DNA of 64,000 nucleotides from Streptomyces sp. SID13726 (GTDB taxonomy: Bacteria > Actinomycetota > Actinomycetes > Streptomycetales > Streptomycetaceae). The DNA is taken from positions 682,001 through 746,000 of the forward strand of contig NZ_JAAGLY010000001.1 in NCBI RefSeq assembly GCF_010548375.1, written 5' to 3'. Below, piece after piece: positions 24,234 to 32,348 of the stretch. The translations under genes and the position numbers were made by a program. Each line of letters opens with the position of its first letter. Position 1 is the stretch's first letter. The notes beneath the pieces are model-generated. The model was not told the DNA's origin, ran no database searches, and worked only from the letters and a program-made list of their open reading frames with translations.

Positions 24234-24785
24234 TCACTTCTCGCCGAGCAGCTTCCTCATCTCGCTGATCTCGGCGTTCTGCGTGGTGACGATGGAGTCG
24301 GCCATGGCCGTGGCGTCCTTGTACTCGCCCTTGGCCTTCTCGGCCGTGGCCATCTCGACGGCACCCTCGTGGTGTTCGACCATCATGGTCAGGAACAGGG
24401 AGTCGAAGTCCTTGCCGGACACCTTCTCCAGCTTGCCCATGTCGGCGTCGTCCATCATCCCGGCCATGCCGGAGTGCGCGGAGTGGTCCATCCCGGCCAT
24501 CGACGACGGGACGTCCTCGCCCCAGGTCTTCAGCCAGCCGCTCATGGTCCTGATCTCGGGCCCCTGCGCCTTCTCGACGCGTGCGGCGAGGTCCTTGACC
24601 TGGCTGGAGGAGGCTCGCCCGTCGGCGAGTCGGGCCATCTCCACGGCCTGCCGGTGGTGCGGGATCATCCCCTGGGCGAACGAGACGTCCTGGGAGTTGT
24701 GCGACTCGGCGCCGTCACCGCCCCCACAGGCGGCGAGGGCGAACACGGCGCTGACGGACAGCGCGGCGAAACGGGTGGTGCGCAT
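24234..24785 (-). CDS. DUF305 ferritin-like lipoprotein
   Basis: 183 residues from the ATG at 24785, preceded by CAGGAG. The lipobox LAAC places the lipid-bearing Cys at residue 20. DUF305 is a four-helix bundle with two paired HH motifs: MIPHHRQAVEMARLA near residue 40 and MVEHHEGAVEMATAE near 135. Met- and His-rich segments between them (SMAGMDHSAHSGMAGMMDD) suggest copper or other metal binding. It acts outside the membrane. The DUF6153 gene lies 53 bases upstream on the same strand. Confidence 0.87.
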   Translation of the reverse strand: MRTTRFAALSVSAVFALAACGGGDGAESHNSQDVSFAQGMIPHHRQAVEMARLADGRASSSQVKDLAARVEKAQGPEIRTMSGWLKTWGEDVPSSMAGMDHSAHSGMAGMMDDADMGKLEKVSGKDFDSLFLTMMVEHHEGAVEMATAEKAKGEYKDATAMADSIVTTQNAEISEMRKLLGEK

Positions 24786-24838
24786 GCTGGAACTCCTGTT
24801 GTGCGAAACGGATCCGGACGCGACGAAGCACGCTGTCT

Positions 24839-25225
24839 CTAGATCCGCAGCAACTGGAGTTCCGACAGGGAGGGCGGCGCCCGGGCCCCGTCCTGCGACG
24901 CGACCACCTCGGAGCACGGCTCGTCCTGGCCCACGACGGTCAGGGCCGGGTCGGGAGCGAGCGCGGGCAACACCGGCCCACCGCTCAGCGCTCCCGACGC
25001 ACAGGTCGAGTCGGCATGGTGAAGATGCCCGGACCCGCACCCGTCATGACAGCCCTCGTCGAGGGTCACCGCATGGGCGGACTCCACCCGTTCATGCCCA
25101 TGGACCCCGCCCCCGGGAGCCAGCCCGTGCATCCCGAGGAGCCCGACGAGCAACGCGAGCAGGAGCAACGCCCGCCACCGGGGCGGGCGCGCGTCACTCT
25201 GCTTCGGTCGGGTCATCGGGCTCAT
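24839..25225 (-). CDS. DUF6153-like His/Cys-rich exported protein
   Basis: 128 residues from the ATG at 25225; a second ATG at 25216 has AGGATGAG upstream and is equally likely. One N-terminal hydrophobic helix (WRALLLLALLVGLLGMHGL) is followed by a metal-ligand-rich stretch (GVHGHERVESAHAV, GCHDGCGSGHLHHADSTC). Small membrane proteins of this pattern neighbour DUF305 lipoproteins in many Streptomyces, which supports a shared role with metals, perhaps copper. It starts 27 bases after the upstream flavoprotein stop. Confidence 0.75.
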   Translation of the reverse strand: MSPMTRPKQSDARPPRWRALLLLALLVGLLGMHGLAPGGGVHGHERVESAHAVTLDEGCHDGCGSGHLHHADSTCASGALSGGPVLPALAPDPALTVVGQDEPCSEVVASQDGARAPPSLSELQLLRI

Positions 25226-25251
25226 CCTAGAGCCACGGCACCGACCGGGTG

Positions 25252-27039
25252 CTACGCCGTCGCCGCGGCCGCCGCCTTCCCGGCCTGCCGCCCCGAGAAC
25301 AGGCACCCGCCCAGGAACGTCCCCTCCAGCGACCGGTATCCGTGCACCCCGCCACCCCCGAACCCGGCAACCTCCCCGGCCGCGTAGAGCCCGGGCACCG
25401 GCGCTCCGTCGGCGCCCAGCACCCGCCCGGCCAGATCCGTCTGCAGCCCCCCGAGCGTCTTCCGGGTGAGAACGTTCAGCCGTACGGCGATCAGCGGCCC
25501 GGCACTCGAATCGAGGATCTTGTGGATGGCGGCCGTCCGACTCAGCGAGTCCCCGGGGTAGTTGAGCGCGTTGCGAATCCCCATCACCTGGAGGTCCTTG
25601 GTGTACGGATTGTCGATCTCGCGGTCCCGCGCCTCGATCTGCCGCTTCAGATCGGCGAGTCGGATCAGGTTGTCCCCGGTCAACTTGTTCATCCCGGCGA
25701 CGAGTTCGGACAGCGTGGACGCGACCACGAAGTCCTCCCCCTTCTCCTTGAACCGCTCGATCGGCTCCGGCGTCTGCCAGATCCGGGACAGCAGCTGCCA
25801 GATGTCCTTGTTGGTGAGGTCGGGGTTCTGCTCGGACCCGGAGAGCGCGAACTCCTTGGCGATGATCTTCTGCGTGGTGACGAACCACGAGTAGTCGTAC
25901 CCGGAGTCGGTGATCGACTTGAGGGTGTGGAGGGTGTCGTAGCCCGGCAGGTCGGGTGCCCCGAAGCGGCGGCCCTTCGCGTCGAACCACATCGAGGACG
26001 GGCCCGGCAGGATGCGGATGCCGTGACCGGGCCAGATCGGGTCGTAGTTGCGCAGGCCCTCGGTGTAGTGCCACATCCGGTCGGGGTTGACGATCCGCCC
26101 GCCCGCCTGCTCGGTGATCGCCAGCATCCGGCCGTCGACGTGCGCGGGCACCCCCGTCACCATGAACTTGGGCGGGGTGCCGAGCCGGGCCGGCCAGTTC
26201 TGCCGTACGAGGTCGTGGTTGGCGCCGATGCCGCCCGAGGTGACGACGACCACCGGGGCGCGCAGCTCGAAGTCGCCGACGACCGTACGGGAGCTGGGCT
26301 TGCCGCGGGCGGCGCCGCTCGGCTCCAGGATCGCGCCGCGCACACCGGTGACCGTCCCGCCGGTGGTCACCAGCCCGTCCACGCGGTGCCGGAACTTGAA
26401 GGTGACCTTGCCGGCGGCGACCGCGGCCCGGACTTTCTTCTCGAACGGCTCGACCACGGCGGGACCCGTGCCCCAGGTGACGTGGAAGCGCGGCACCGAG
26501 TTGCCGTGTCCGTCCGCGAGGCCGCCGCCGCGCTCGGCCCAGCCGACGATCGGGAACCACTGCACGCCGAGCCCGGCGAGCCAGGACCGCTTCTCGCCGG
26601 ACGCGAAGTCCACATATGACTCGGCCCACTTGTAGGCCCAGTAGTCCTGGCCCGAGGGGTCGTCGATACCGCGGTCGAAGCCGGCCGTGCCGAGCCAGTC
26701 CTGCCAGGCGAGTTCCCTGGAGTCCTTGACGCCCATCAGGCGCTGTTCGTCGGAGTTGACGAAGAAGAGCCCGCCGAAGGACCAGAACGCCTGGCCGCCC
26801 AGGCTCGCCTCCGGCTCCTGGTCCAGGAGCAGCACCTTGCGTCCCGCGGCGGCGAGTTCGGCGGTGGCGACCAGTCCGGCGAGGCCGTGGCCGACGACGA
26901 TGGCGTCGGCGTCCTGCGACTCGGCGGCGAAGGCCGGGAAGGCGCTCTGGGCGAGGGCGGCACCGGCCAGCACACCTCCGGCCACGGTCAGGGCGTGGCG
27001 GCGGGTGACGCCGTCGCCGGCGGATACGGGTGTGTCCAT
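25252..27039 (-). CDS. Tat-exported FAD-binding dehydrogenase (KstD/fumarate reductase fold)
   Basis: 595 residues from the ATG at 27039, preceded by GGAGGTG; longer readings upstream run antisense over the divergent regulator. A twin-arginine signal (VTRRHALTVAGGVLAG) ends near residue 38. The FAD site is AIVVGHGLAGLVATAELA near 48, and the C-terminal FAD loop GLYAAGEVAGFGGGGVHGYR is near 555. This is the FAD_binding_2 family that includes ketosteroid dehydrogenases and fumarate reductases; the substrate is not evident. It may be first gene of an operon with the DUF6153 and DUF305 genes. Confidence 0.87.
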   Translation of the reverse strand: MDTPVSAGDGVTRRHALTVAGGVLAGAALAQSAFPAFAAESQDADAIVVGHGLAGLVATAELAAAGRKVLLLDQEPEASLGGQAFWSFGGLFFVNSDEQRLMGVKDSRELAWQDWLGTAGFDRGIDDPSGQDYWAYKWAESYVDFASGEKRSWLAGLGVQWFPIVGWAERGGGLADGHGNSVPRFHVTWGTGPAVVEPFEKKVRAAVAAGKVTFKFRHRVDGLVTTGGTVTGVRGAILEPSGAARGKPSSRTVVGDFELRAPVVVVTSGGIGANHDLVRQNWPARLGTPPKFMVTGVPAHVDGRMLAITEQAGGRIVNPDRMWHYTEGLRNYDPIWPGHGIRILPGPSSMWFDAKGRRFGAPDLPGYDTLHTLKSITDSGYDYSWFVTTQKIIAKEFALSGSEQNPDLTNKDIWQLLSRIWQTPEPIERFKEKGEDFVVASTLSELVAGMNKLTGDNLIRLADLKRQIEARDREIDNPYTKDLQVMGIRNALNYPGDSLSRTAAIHKILDSSAGPLIAVRLNVLTRKTLGGLQTDLAGRVLGADGAPVPGLYAAGEVAGFGGGGVHGYRSLEGTFLGGCLFSGRQAGKAAAAATA

Positions 27040-27223
27040 GGAGCACCTCCGGGGCAGATGACAGGGGAAGTCAAGAGAGGGCAAAGGGTGTTGCTGCGCC
27101 AACTGCGCTGTTACCGTCGGTAGCCCACAGGAAAGCAGCACGTCGTTCCGGAGCGGTAGTGGCCGGGTGTCAACGCGGCCCCCCTCGCGTTGTGTCCCGG
27201 AGACAGTCGCGGGAGGGGAGCTC
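27040..27223. promoter_or_regulatory. Divergent promoter region, flavoprotein/regulator
   Basis: 184 bases between divergent genes. It holds one short perfect palindrome, TACCG-T-CGGTA at 27112-27122, midway between the two starts and a reasonable operator for the regulator encoded at 27224. Confidence 0.4.
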
Positions 27224-28351
27224 ATGACCGTGGTCCACGGCCCCGAGCCGGTCATCGGCATCCTGCTGGACATGGCCTCGGACACCGACGTCTGCGGAGA
27301 ACTCGTCCGCGCAGCCCGCACCCGCTCCCCGGAACTGGCCAGGATCGGCGAGGCGGAGACCCGCTCGCACGTCACGGCGCTGATCCGGGCGGCCGGACCC
27401 TGGCTCGCCGCCCTGGGACGCGCCGAGGCCGTCGACGAACAGGACTTCGGCGCCGCCCTGTTGCTCGGCGCCGACCGCGCCGTGCAGGGGGTCGCCGTGA
27501 CGGCCGTGCTCCAGGGCGTCCAGGCCGGGCTCACCCGCGCGGTGGAACTGGCCGTCGACCGCTGCCGCGACGCCGGGATCCCCGACGCCGCACTGCTCTC
27601 GGTCGTGCTGCGGATGAAGGAGTACGGCGACGCGGTCGAACGCCATGTCGTCAACGGCTACCGGGCCGCCGAACAGGAGGCGCCCAGGGAGGCGGGCGCG
27701 GTCCGGGGACGGCTGCTGCGGCAGCTGCTGATCGACGGAGTCGTGCCGCCCGCCGAGGAGTTGACGCGGGCGGGCCTGCACCCGAACGCCGACGGACTGC
27801 ACCACTGCTTCGCCGCCACCGCGGCCCGTCCGCACACCCTGCCCGTCTCCGCCCTCCTCGACGGCCGTGTGGCCGGCCTCGCCCCGCGCCCGCCGGACCC
27901 CGGGGAACTCCCGCCCGGCGCCCTGGTCGGCGTGGCCCCGGCCGCCCCCGCCGCCGAACTGCGCGCGCTGTACCGGCTGTGCGCCCGGGCCGTCGACCTC
28001 GGCGGACCCCAGGGCCGGGTCGGCCTGTACGACCTCACCGACCTCGCCGCCGAACTCGCCCTCGCCGAACAGCCGCTCCTCGGCGCCCACTTGAGCAGCC
28101 GCCTGCTCGGCGCGCTGGACCCGGCGGACGACTTCCACCGCCAACTCGCCCTGACCGCACGGACCTTCCTGGAGCACGGCCGACGGCTCGACCAGACGGC
28201 GGCGGCCCTGTTCACCCACCCCAACACCGTCCGCTACCGCCTCGGCCGGTTCCAGCAGATCACCGGCGACCAGCCGGGGGAGGGCAGTTCGGGCCCGCTG
28301 CACACCCTCCAGTGGTGGTGGGCGCTCACGACCTGGCTCGGCGTGGCGTAG
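27224..28351 (+). CDS. PucR/CdaR-type transcriptional regulator
   Basis: 375 residues from the ATG at 27224, which has GGGAGGGGAG upstream; an upstream GTG lacks a site. The N-terminal half is helical and lacks the PucR sensor domain. The C-terminal HTH_30 is clear near residue 330 (AAALFTHPNTVRYRLGRFQQ). It diverges from the Tat-exported flavoprotein, its probable target, across a 184-bp region. An 8-bp hairpin (GCCCGTCG with CGACGGGC, 28394-28414) follows the gene. Confidence 0.82.
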   Translation: MTVVHGPEPVIGILLDMASDTDVCGELVRAARTRSPELARIGEAETRSHVTALIRAAGPWLAALGRAEAVDEQDFGAALLLGADRAVQGVAVTAVLQGVQAGLTRAVELAVDRCRDAGIPDAALLSVVLRMKEYGDAVERHVVNGYRAAEQEAPREAGAVRGRLLRQLLIDGVVPPAEELTRAGLHPNADGLHHCFAATAARPHTLPVSALLDGRVAGLAPRPPDPGELPPGALVGVAPAAPAAELRALYRLCARAVDLGGPQGRVGLYDLTDLAAELALAEQPLLGAHLSSRLLGALDPADDFHRQLALTARTFLEHGRRLDQTAAALFTHPNTVRYRLGRFQQITGDQPGEGSSGPLHTLQWWWALTTWLGVA

Positions 28352-28427
28352 CCGACATGCGCCGCCGGGCCCCGCGGCGTACCTTCGCCGTGAGCCCGTC
28401 GAGGGGCGACGGGCCGGGAAGGACCGC

Positions 28428-29279
28428 GTGGACACCGACAGCCGAGCCAAGGCGCAGCGCTTCGCCGACCTGCACCGGGAGGGCTGCTTCCTGCTCCCCA
28501 ACGCGTGGGACGTGGGCAGCGCCCGCGTCCTGGAGGCGGCCGGGTTCCCGGCCGTGGCAACCACCAGCGCGGGCGTCGCGTTCTCTCTCGGACGGCCCGA
28601 CCACGACTTCTTCGCCGAACAGCCGCCCGAGGACCGCGTCGACCGCGACACCATGCTGGGCCGGGTCCGGGAGATCGCGGCCGGGATCGCCGTACCGCTG
28701 AGCGCGGACCTGGAGGACGGGTACGGCGAGTCGCCCGAGACCGTCGCCGCCACCGTCGCAAGGACGCTCGCCGCCGGGGCCGCGGGCGGCAACATCGAGG
28801 ACTTCACCGGCGACCGCGCCCGCCCGCTCCACGACGAGAAGCTCTCCGCCGACCGCATCCGCGCCGCCCGCGAGACCCTGGCGGCCGGCGGCGAGCCCTT
28901 CGTCCTGGTCGGCCGCACCGACGTGCTCCTCGTCGGCGGCCCGCTCGACGAGGCCGTACGGCGGGCCAACGCCTATCTGGAGGCGGGCGCCGACTGCGCG
29001 TTCGTCCCCGGCGCCGCCGACGCGGAGACCATCGCCACCCTGGTCCGGGAGATCGACGGCCCCCTCAACGTGGTGATGGGCCTGACCGGCAACGCCCTCT
29101 CCCTCGACGACCTGCGCGAACTCGGCGTCCGGCGGGTCACCGTCGGCGGCAGCATCGCCCGCGCGATGTACCGCCATCTGCTGGACGCGGCACGGGAGTT
29201 GGCCGACCGGGGCACCTTCTCCTACGCCTCGGACCAGCTCTCCCAGACAGAGCTCAACGACCTGTTCCGGCAGGGCTAG
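28428..29279 (+). CDS. Isocitrate lyase/PEP mutase-family enzyme
   Basis: 283 residues with the ICL/PEPM TIM-barrel signatures: LLPNAWDVGSARVLEAAGFP near residue 22, the metal-binding SADLEDGYGES near 95, GGNIED near 120 and VGRTDVLLVGG near 160. The isocitrate lyase KKCGH loop is absent, so it belongs with the oxaloacetate decarboxylase/carboxyphosphonoenolpyruvate mutase-like members. It is cytoplasmic. The GTG start follows GGGAAGGA. The 3' end overlaps the convergent lipoprotein gene by 26 bases. The actual substrate is unknown. Confidence 0.85.
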   Translation: MDTDSRAKAQRFADLHREGCFLLPNAWDVGSARVLEAAGFPAVATTSAGVAFSLGRPDHDFFAEQPPEDRVDRDTMLGRVREIAAGIAVPLSADLEDGYGESPETVAATVARTLAAGAAGGNIEDFTGDRARPLHDEKLSADRIRAARETLAAGGEPFVLVGRTDVLLVGGPLDEAVRRANAYLEAGADCAFVPGAADAETIATLVREIDGPLNVVMGLTGNALSLDDLRELGVRRVTVGGSIARAMYRHLLDAARELADRGTFSYASDQLSQTELNDLFRQG

Positions 29280-29865
29280 CCGACACGAGCGCACAGCTCG
29301 GCGCCTCGGGGGCGTCCTCGGCGTGCCGGGTCAGCCCGCAGACCGTGCGCAGGGCGACCTTCCAGTTCCCGTCCTGGAGTACGGCCGCCCCCGGGCCGCC
29401 GGTGTCCAGCCGGCGGTCGTCGAGCGTGAGGTCGTAGGCCACCCGGGCGGCCGTGTCCGAGGTGTACGACACGGAGGTCACCTCGGCGCGCAGCCTGCCG
29501 CCGGTCCGGTCGCGGAAGAGGTTGTCGATCATCAGGGCGTTCTCGTCGCCGTCCTCGACGACGTCACTGCGCTCGTCCAGGGAGGACTTCGGGTCGAAGA
29601 GCACCGTCCACGCCTCCCGGACGTCCCGCTCGGCGCCCTCCGGGTCCGCGGGCGCGGTGGCGGTCGGCGTCGGGGAGGGGGAGGGCGCCGGGGAGCCCCC
29701 GGTCGAGGGCGGGCCCGGTGAGCCGGTGGCGGAGGGCCGGGCCGTCCGGGACGCCCCGGCGTCACCACCGTCGCCGTCGTCGCAGGCTCCGGTGAGGACA
29801 AGGGCGGTGACGGCGAGGGCCACCGCCCAGATCCCGTGCCGTGTGGGGGAGTTCGTGCAGGTCAT
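29254..29865 (-). CDS. Lipoprotein with Pro/Ser-rich linker
   Basis: 203 residues from the ATG at 29865. The lipobox LTGAC puts the lipidated Cys at residue 28. An acidic patch (DDGDGGDAG), a Pro/Ser/Thr-rich linker to about residue 80 and a globular domain of about 110 residues follow. The domain (AWTVLFDPKSSLDERSDVVE, TAARVAYDLTLDD, LQDGNWKVALRTVCGLTR) resembles the low-molecular-weight NTF2-like exported domains of actinobacteria. It is membrane-anchored on the outside; function unknown. Confidence 0.75.
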   Translation of the reverse strand: MTCTNSPTRHGIWAVALAVTALVLTGACDDGDGGDAGASRTARPSATGSPGPPSTGGSPAPSPSPTPTATAPADPEGAERDVREAWTVLFDPKSSLDERSDVVEDGDENALMIDNLFRDRTGGRLRAEVTSVSYTSDTAARVAYDLTLDDRRLDTGGPGAAVLQDGNWKVALRTVCGLTRHAEDAPEAPSCALVSASPAGTGR

Positions 29866-29958
29866 GGCACTCCATCTCCGGGTACGCCGTGTGGCTGGCC
29901 TACCCGGAGGCGGGAGATTCATCCGGGACCCGCGGGAAAACCCCGGGACCGGGAGCGC

Positions 29959-30687
29959 CTACTCCTCGGTGCCGGTGCCGGTGTTGGTCGCGCCCCGGCG
30001 CCGTACCGCGAAGACCACGGCGGCCACCGCCACCAGGACGCCTGCGCCGATGCCGGTCCAGGCGCCCGCGGACAGCCCGCCCTCGTCGTCCTTCGCGGTG
30101 GCGGCGGCCTGCGGGGAGGACTCGGGGGCCGTCTCCTCCGGGGTGGTCCGCGCGGGTGCGGGCGTGGGGCTCGCCGTCACGCTCGGCGAGGGGCTGACCG
30201 CCTTCGCGCCCGGTGCCGCCGCCTTCAGCTTCAGCGTCGGTGCCGGGGTCTCGCTGTTCTCGTCCAGCTCGATCCAGCGGTCCACGTGCCCGTCGCCGTA
30301 GGTCTGGAGGGTCTTGAAGGGCACCTCCTCGGCGTCGGGCAACTGCCGTACGACGACGGAGTACTCGGCGCTCGCACCGGTCTTCAGCTCCGGGCCCCCG
30401 ACCGTGTAGCCGTCGGCGCTCGCGGTGAACTTCCAGCCCTTGGGGCCCTCGCCGTACTTCACGTCGGCCGGGGCGATCCCCTCGGGCAGGACCACGCGCA
30501 CCGACGTGATCCCGGAGCTGTCGGACTCGGCCTCGGCGTGGAACGAGACGGTGACGTTCTCGGCCAGGGCCTGCGCCTTGTCGGCCTCGACCTCGGTGTG
30601 GGCGGCGGCCGGAACGGCGGTGAGCAGCACGGTGGTTGCCGCGAAGGCGGCGGCGACGGACAGGCGGGGCAGGGTGATACGGGACAT
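29959..30687 (-). CDS. YcnI-like (DUF1775) copper-binding protein
   Basis: 242 residues. The signal peptide ends at AAA-HTEVE, leaving His30 as the mature N-terminus. YcnI proteins bind Cu(II) through this N-terminal His with a Glu and a Trp; a Trp is present in GPKGWKFTA and another in HVDRWIELDE. A Pro/Thr-rich wall-spanning linker and a C-terminal membrane helix with basic tail (GIGAGVLVAVAAVVFAVRRR) anchor it. The usual neighbours (PCu(A)C, Sco or CopCD) are absent here; the next gene encodes an unrelated membrane protein. Confidence 0.88.
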   Translation of the reverse strand: MSRITLPRLSVAAAFAATTVLLTAVPAAAHTEVEADKAQALAENVTVSFHAEAESDSSGITSVRVVLPEGIAPADVKYGEGPKGWKFTASADGYTVGGPELKTGASAEYSVVVRQLPDAEEVPFKTLQTYGDGHVDRWIELDENSETPAPTLKLKAAAPGAKAVSPSPSVTASPTPAPARTTPEETAPESSPQAAATAKDDEGGLSAGAWTGIGAGVLVAVAAVVFAVRRRGATNTGTGTEE

Positions 30688-30757
30688 GCGTGTCTCCAGG
30701 CAGGGTGGTACGACGGGACAGCTGTCCGGGGTGGCCGGACCGGCGCCCCGGTCGGGG

Positions 30758-31414
30758 TCAGTGGGCGAGAGCCGTGCCCGCCGCCGGAGGACCCCGCCGT
30801 ACCACCGCGTGCGCCAGCAACGGCCGTGCGGTGAGCGGCCGTTCGTCGTACACCGGCACGGCGGTCACCGAGGCCGTGCGCGCCGGTGCCGTGGGCCGGG
30901 CGAACAGCAGCCGGGCGGCGGCCAGTCGGGCCCGTACCGCGTCGAGCGCCGCCGTCACCCCGCGGGCCACCGTCCAGCAGGCCGCGTCCGCGCGGTGCAG
31001 CAGGACGGCGACGAGCGTGGCGGCCACCGCGTGCGCCGCCGTCATGGCCAGGGAGCCGTGCAGCCGCTCGTGCCACGCCAGATGGGCTCCGTGCGGTTGC
31101 CCGCCGTGCCGATGGAGGGCCGGAGTGTGCGCGGTCAGCGACAGCCACAGATGCAGCCCGGACTGTCCCGCCACACTGCACGCGACGACCGCGGCCAGAC
31201 TCCGGGGCCGCTGCGCGCCGACCAGCCCCACCGCGAACAGCACCGCCGCCGCGGCCGCCCCCTGCCTCCAGGGCACCGGGCCCTCGGCGAGCAGATGATG
31301 GGCGCTGACCCCGAGCACCGTGCCGACGACGGCGAACACCGCGGCCCGCGGAACGGGCAGAGGCGCGCGAGTCGTCGTGACGGAACTGTGCATGGCCCGC
31401 TCATCATGGGCCAT
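30758..31414 (-). CDS. Multi-pass membrane protein with His-rich loop
   Basis: 218 residues from ATG 31414; an ATG at 31393 is also possible. At least four hydrophobic segments are visible (AAVFAVVGTVLGVSAHHLLA, AAAAAVLFAVGLVG, SLAAVVACSVAGQSGLHLWL, LAMTAAHAVAATLVAVLLHR). A His-rich loop (HTPALHRHGGQPHGAHLAWH) could bind metal. It lies 70 bases upstream of the YcnI gene on the same strand, and such proteins commonly accompany YcnI in Streptomyces, so a copper-related role is inferred. The family is otherwise not recognised. Confidence 0.72.
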   Translation of the reverse strand: MAHDERAMHSSVTTTRAPLPVPRAAVFAVVGTVLGVSAHHLLAEGPVPWRQGAAAAAVLFAVGLVGAQRPRSLAAVVACSVAGQSGLHLWLSLTAHTPALHRHGGQPHGAHLAWHERLHGSLAMTAAHAVAATLVAVLLHRADAACWTVARGVTAALDAVRARLAAARLLFARPTAPARTASVTAVPVYDERPLTARPLLAHAVVRRGPPAAGTALAH

Positions 31415-31529
31415 CCCGGGCCCCCTTGGCAGGCGGGTCCGGCAAAGGCCCGTGCTCCCGGCAGCGTATGTACCGATCGGTCCCCGCCCTCACGGCGGGA
31501 ACGTGAAGATCCGGAGGCCGCGGTACGGC

Positions 31530-31751
31530 TCAGCGGCTGCCCGGCCCCTGCGGCTCCGAAGCCGTGCCGGGCTCGACGACCTCGCCCTGGATCACCTGGG
31601 GCGCCGGCTGCCCCTCCTGCGCGGCCCGCTTCTCCGCCTTGAGGATGCGGGCCGACTTGCCCGCCGAGCGCGCCAGTTCGGGGCCCTTCTTGACGGCGAG
31701 GACCGCTATGACGACGATCAGGATGATCGCGAGTTCGCTCAGTCCGAACAT
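31530..31751 (-). CDS. tatA: TatA/TatE-type twin-arginine translocase subunit
   Basis: 73 residues: a short N-terminal membrane helix (LSELAIILIVVIAVLAVKKG), then the amphipathic helix (PELARSAGKSARILKAEKRA) and an acidic/Pro-rich tail. The Phe-Gly hinge of classical TatA is replaced by KKG. The ATG follows CGGAGG. TatB/TatC are not encoded nearby, so this is an extra paralog. It diverges from the BlaI gene, and a BlaI-type operator lies between them, so it may be stress-regulated. Confidence 0.82.
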   Translation of the reverse strand: MFGLSELAIILIVVIAVLAVKKGPELARSAGKSARILKAEKRAAQEGQPAPQVIQGEVVEPGTASEPQGPGSR

Positions 31752-31856
31752 GTGAAGTCCTCCGTCAGACGTAGACGCCGAAGTCGGACGCGACGCCCGC
31801 CGGACCGGCAGCGTACCCGCATCCTCCCGCTGTGCGAAGCGCTGGACGAGCGTGAC

Positions 31857-31872
31857 TCTACAGCACTGTAGA
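31857..31872. promoter_or_regulatory. BlaI-type operator, site 1 (blaI/tatA)
   Basis: TCTACAG-CA-CTGTAGA is a perfect 7-bp dyad, flanked by a further CGTGA/TCACG pair. It lies 84 bases upstream of the BlaI-like start and 105 bases upstream of the divergent tatA start. The TACA-N-TGTA core is the known BlaI/MecI recognition pattern, which supports autoregulation. Confidence 0.8.
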
Positions 31873-31955
31873 AATCACGTCAGGGGCGCGCGGGGCCCCG
31901 GTGTCCTTACGATGGACCGCCCGTGACGTGCGCGGCAGCGGAAGGGAGACAGAGC

Positions 31956-32342
31956 ATGACGGACCACCGGCGACCCCGGCGGCGGGGACAGGGCGAGCTG
32001 GAGGTGCAGGTCCTGTCGGCCCTGCGGGCGGCGGACGGACCGGCGACCGCGGGCTGGGTGCAGGAACGCCTCGGCTCCGACCTCGCCTATACGACGGTCA
32101 TCACCATCCTGACCAGGCTGCTGGCCAAGGGCGCGGTCACCCGGGAGCGCTCGGGCCGCTCCTTCGCCTGGACCCCGGTCGCGGACGAGGCCGGGCTCGC
32201 GGCGCACCGGATGCGCAGGCTGCTGGACGGCGAGAGCGACCGGGAGGCGGTGCTGGCGAGCTTCGTCACCTCGCTCGACGCCGACGACGAGAAGCTGCTG
32301 CGGGAGCTGCTGGGTCGGACCCGGGACGAAGGGGAAGACTAA
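31956..32342 (+). CDS. BlaI/MecI-family repressor
   Basis: 128 residues from the ATG at 31956, which follows GGAAGGGAG. The winged helix covers about 8-75 (LEVQVLSALRAADGPATAGW, LAYTTVITILTRLLAKGAVT, RSGRSFAWTPV). A dimerisation helix bundle follows, where the co-encoded protease class normally inactivates the protein. It should repress its own operon and others through the palindrome at 31857. The stop is 6 bases from the M56 gene, the classical repressor-sensor arrangement. Confidence 0.9.
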   Translation: MTDHRRPRRRGQGELEVQVLSALRAADGPATAGWVQERLGSDLAYTTVITILTRLLAKGAVTRERSGRSFAWTPVADEAGLAAHRMRRLLDGESDREAVLASFVTSLDADDEKLLRELLGRTRDEGED

Positions 32343-32348
32343 AGCCTC

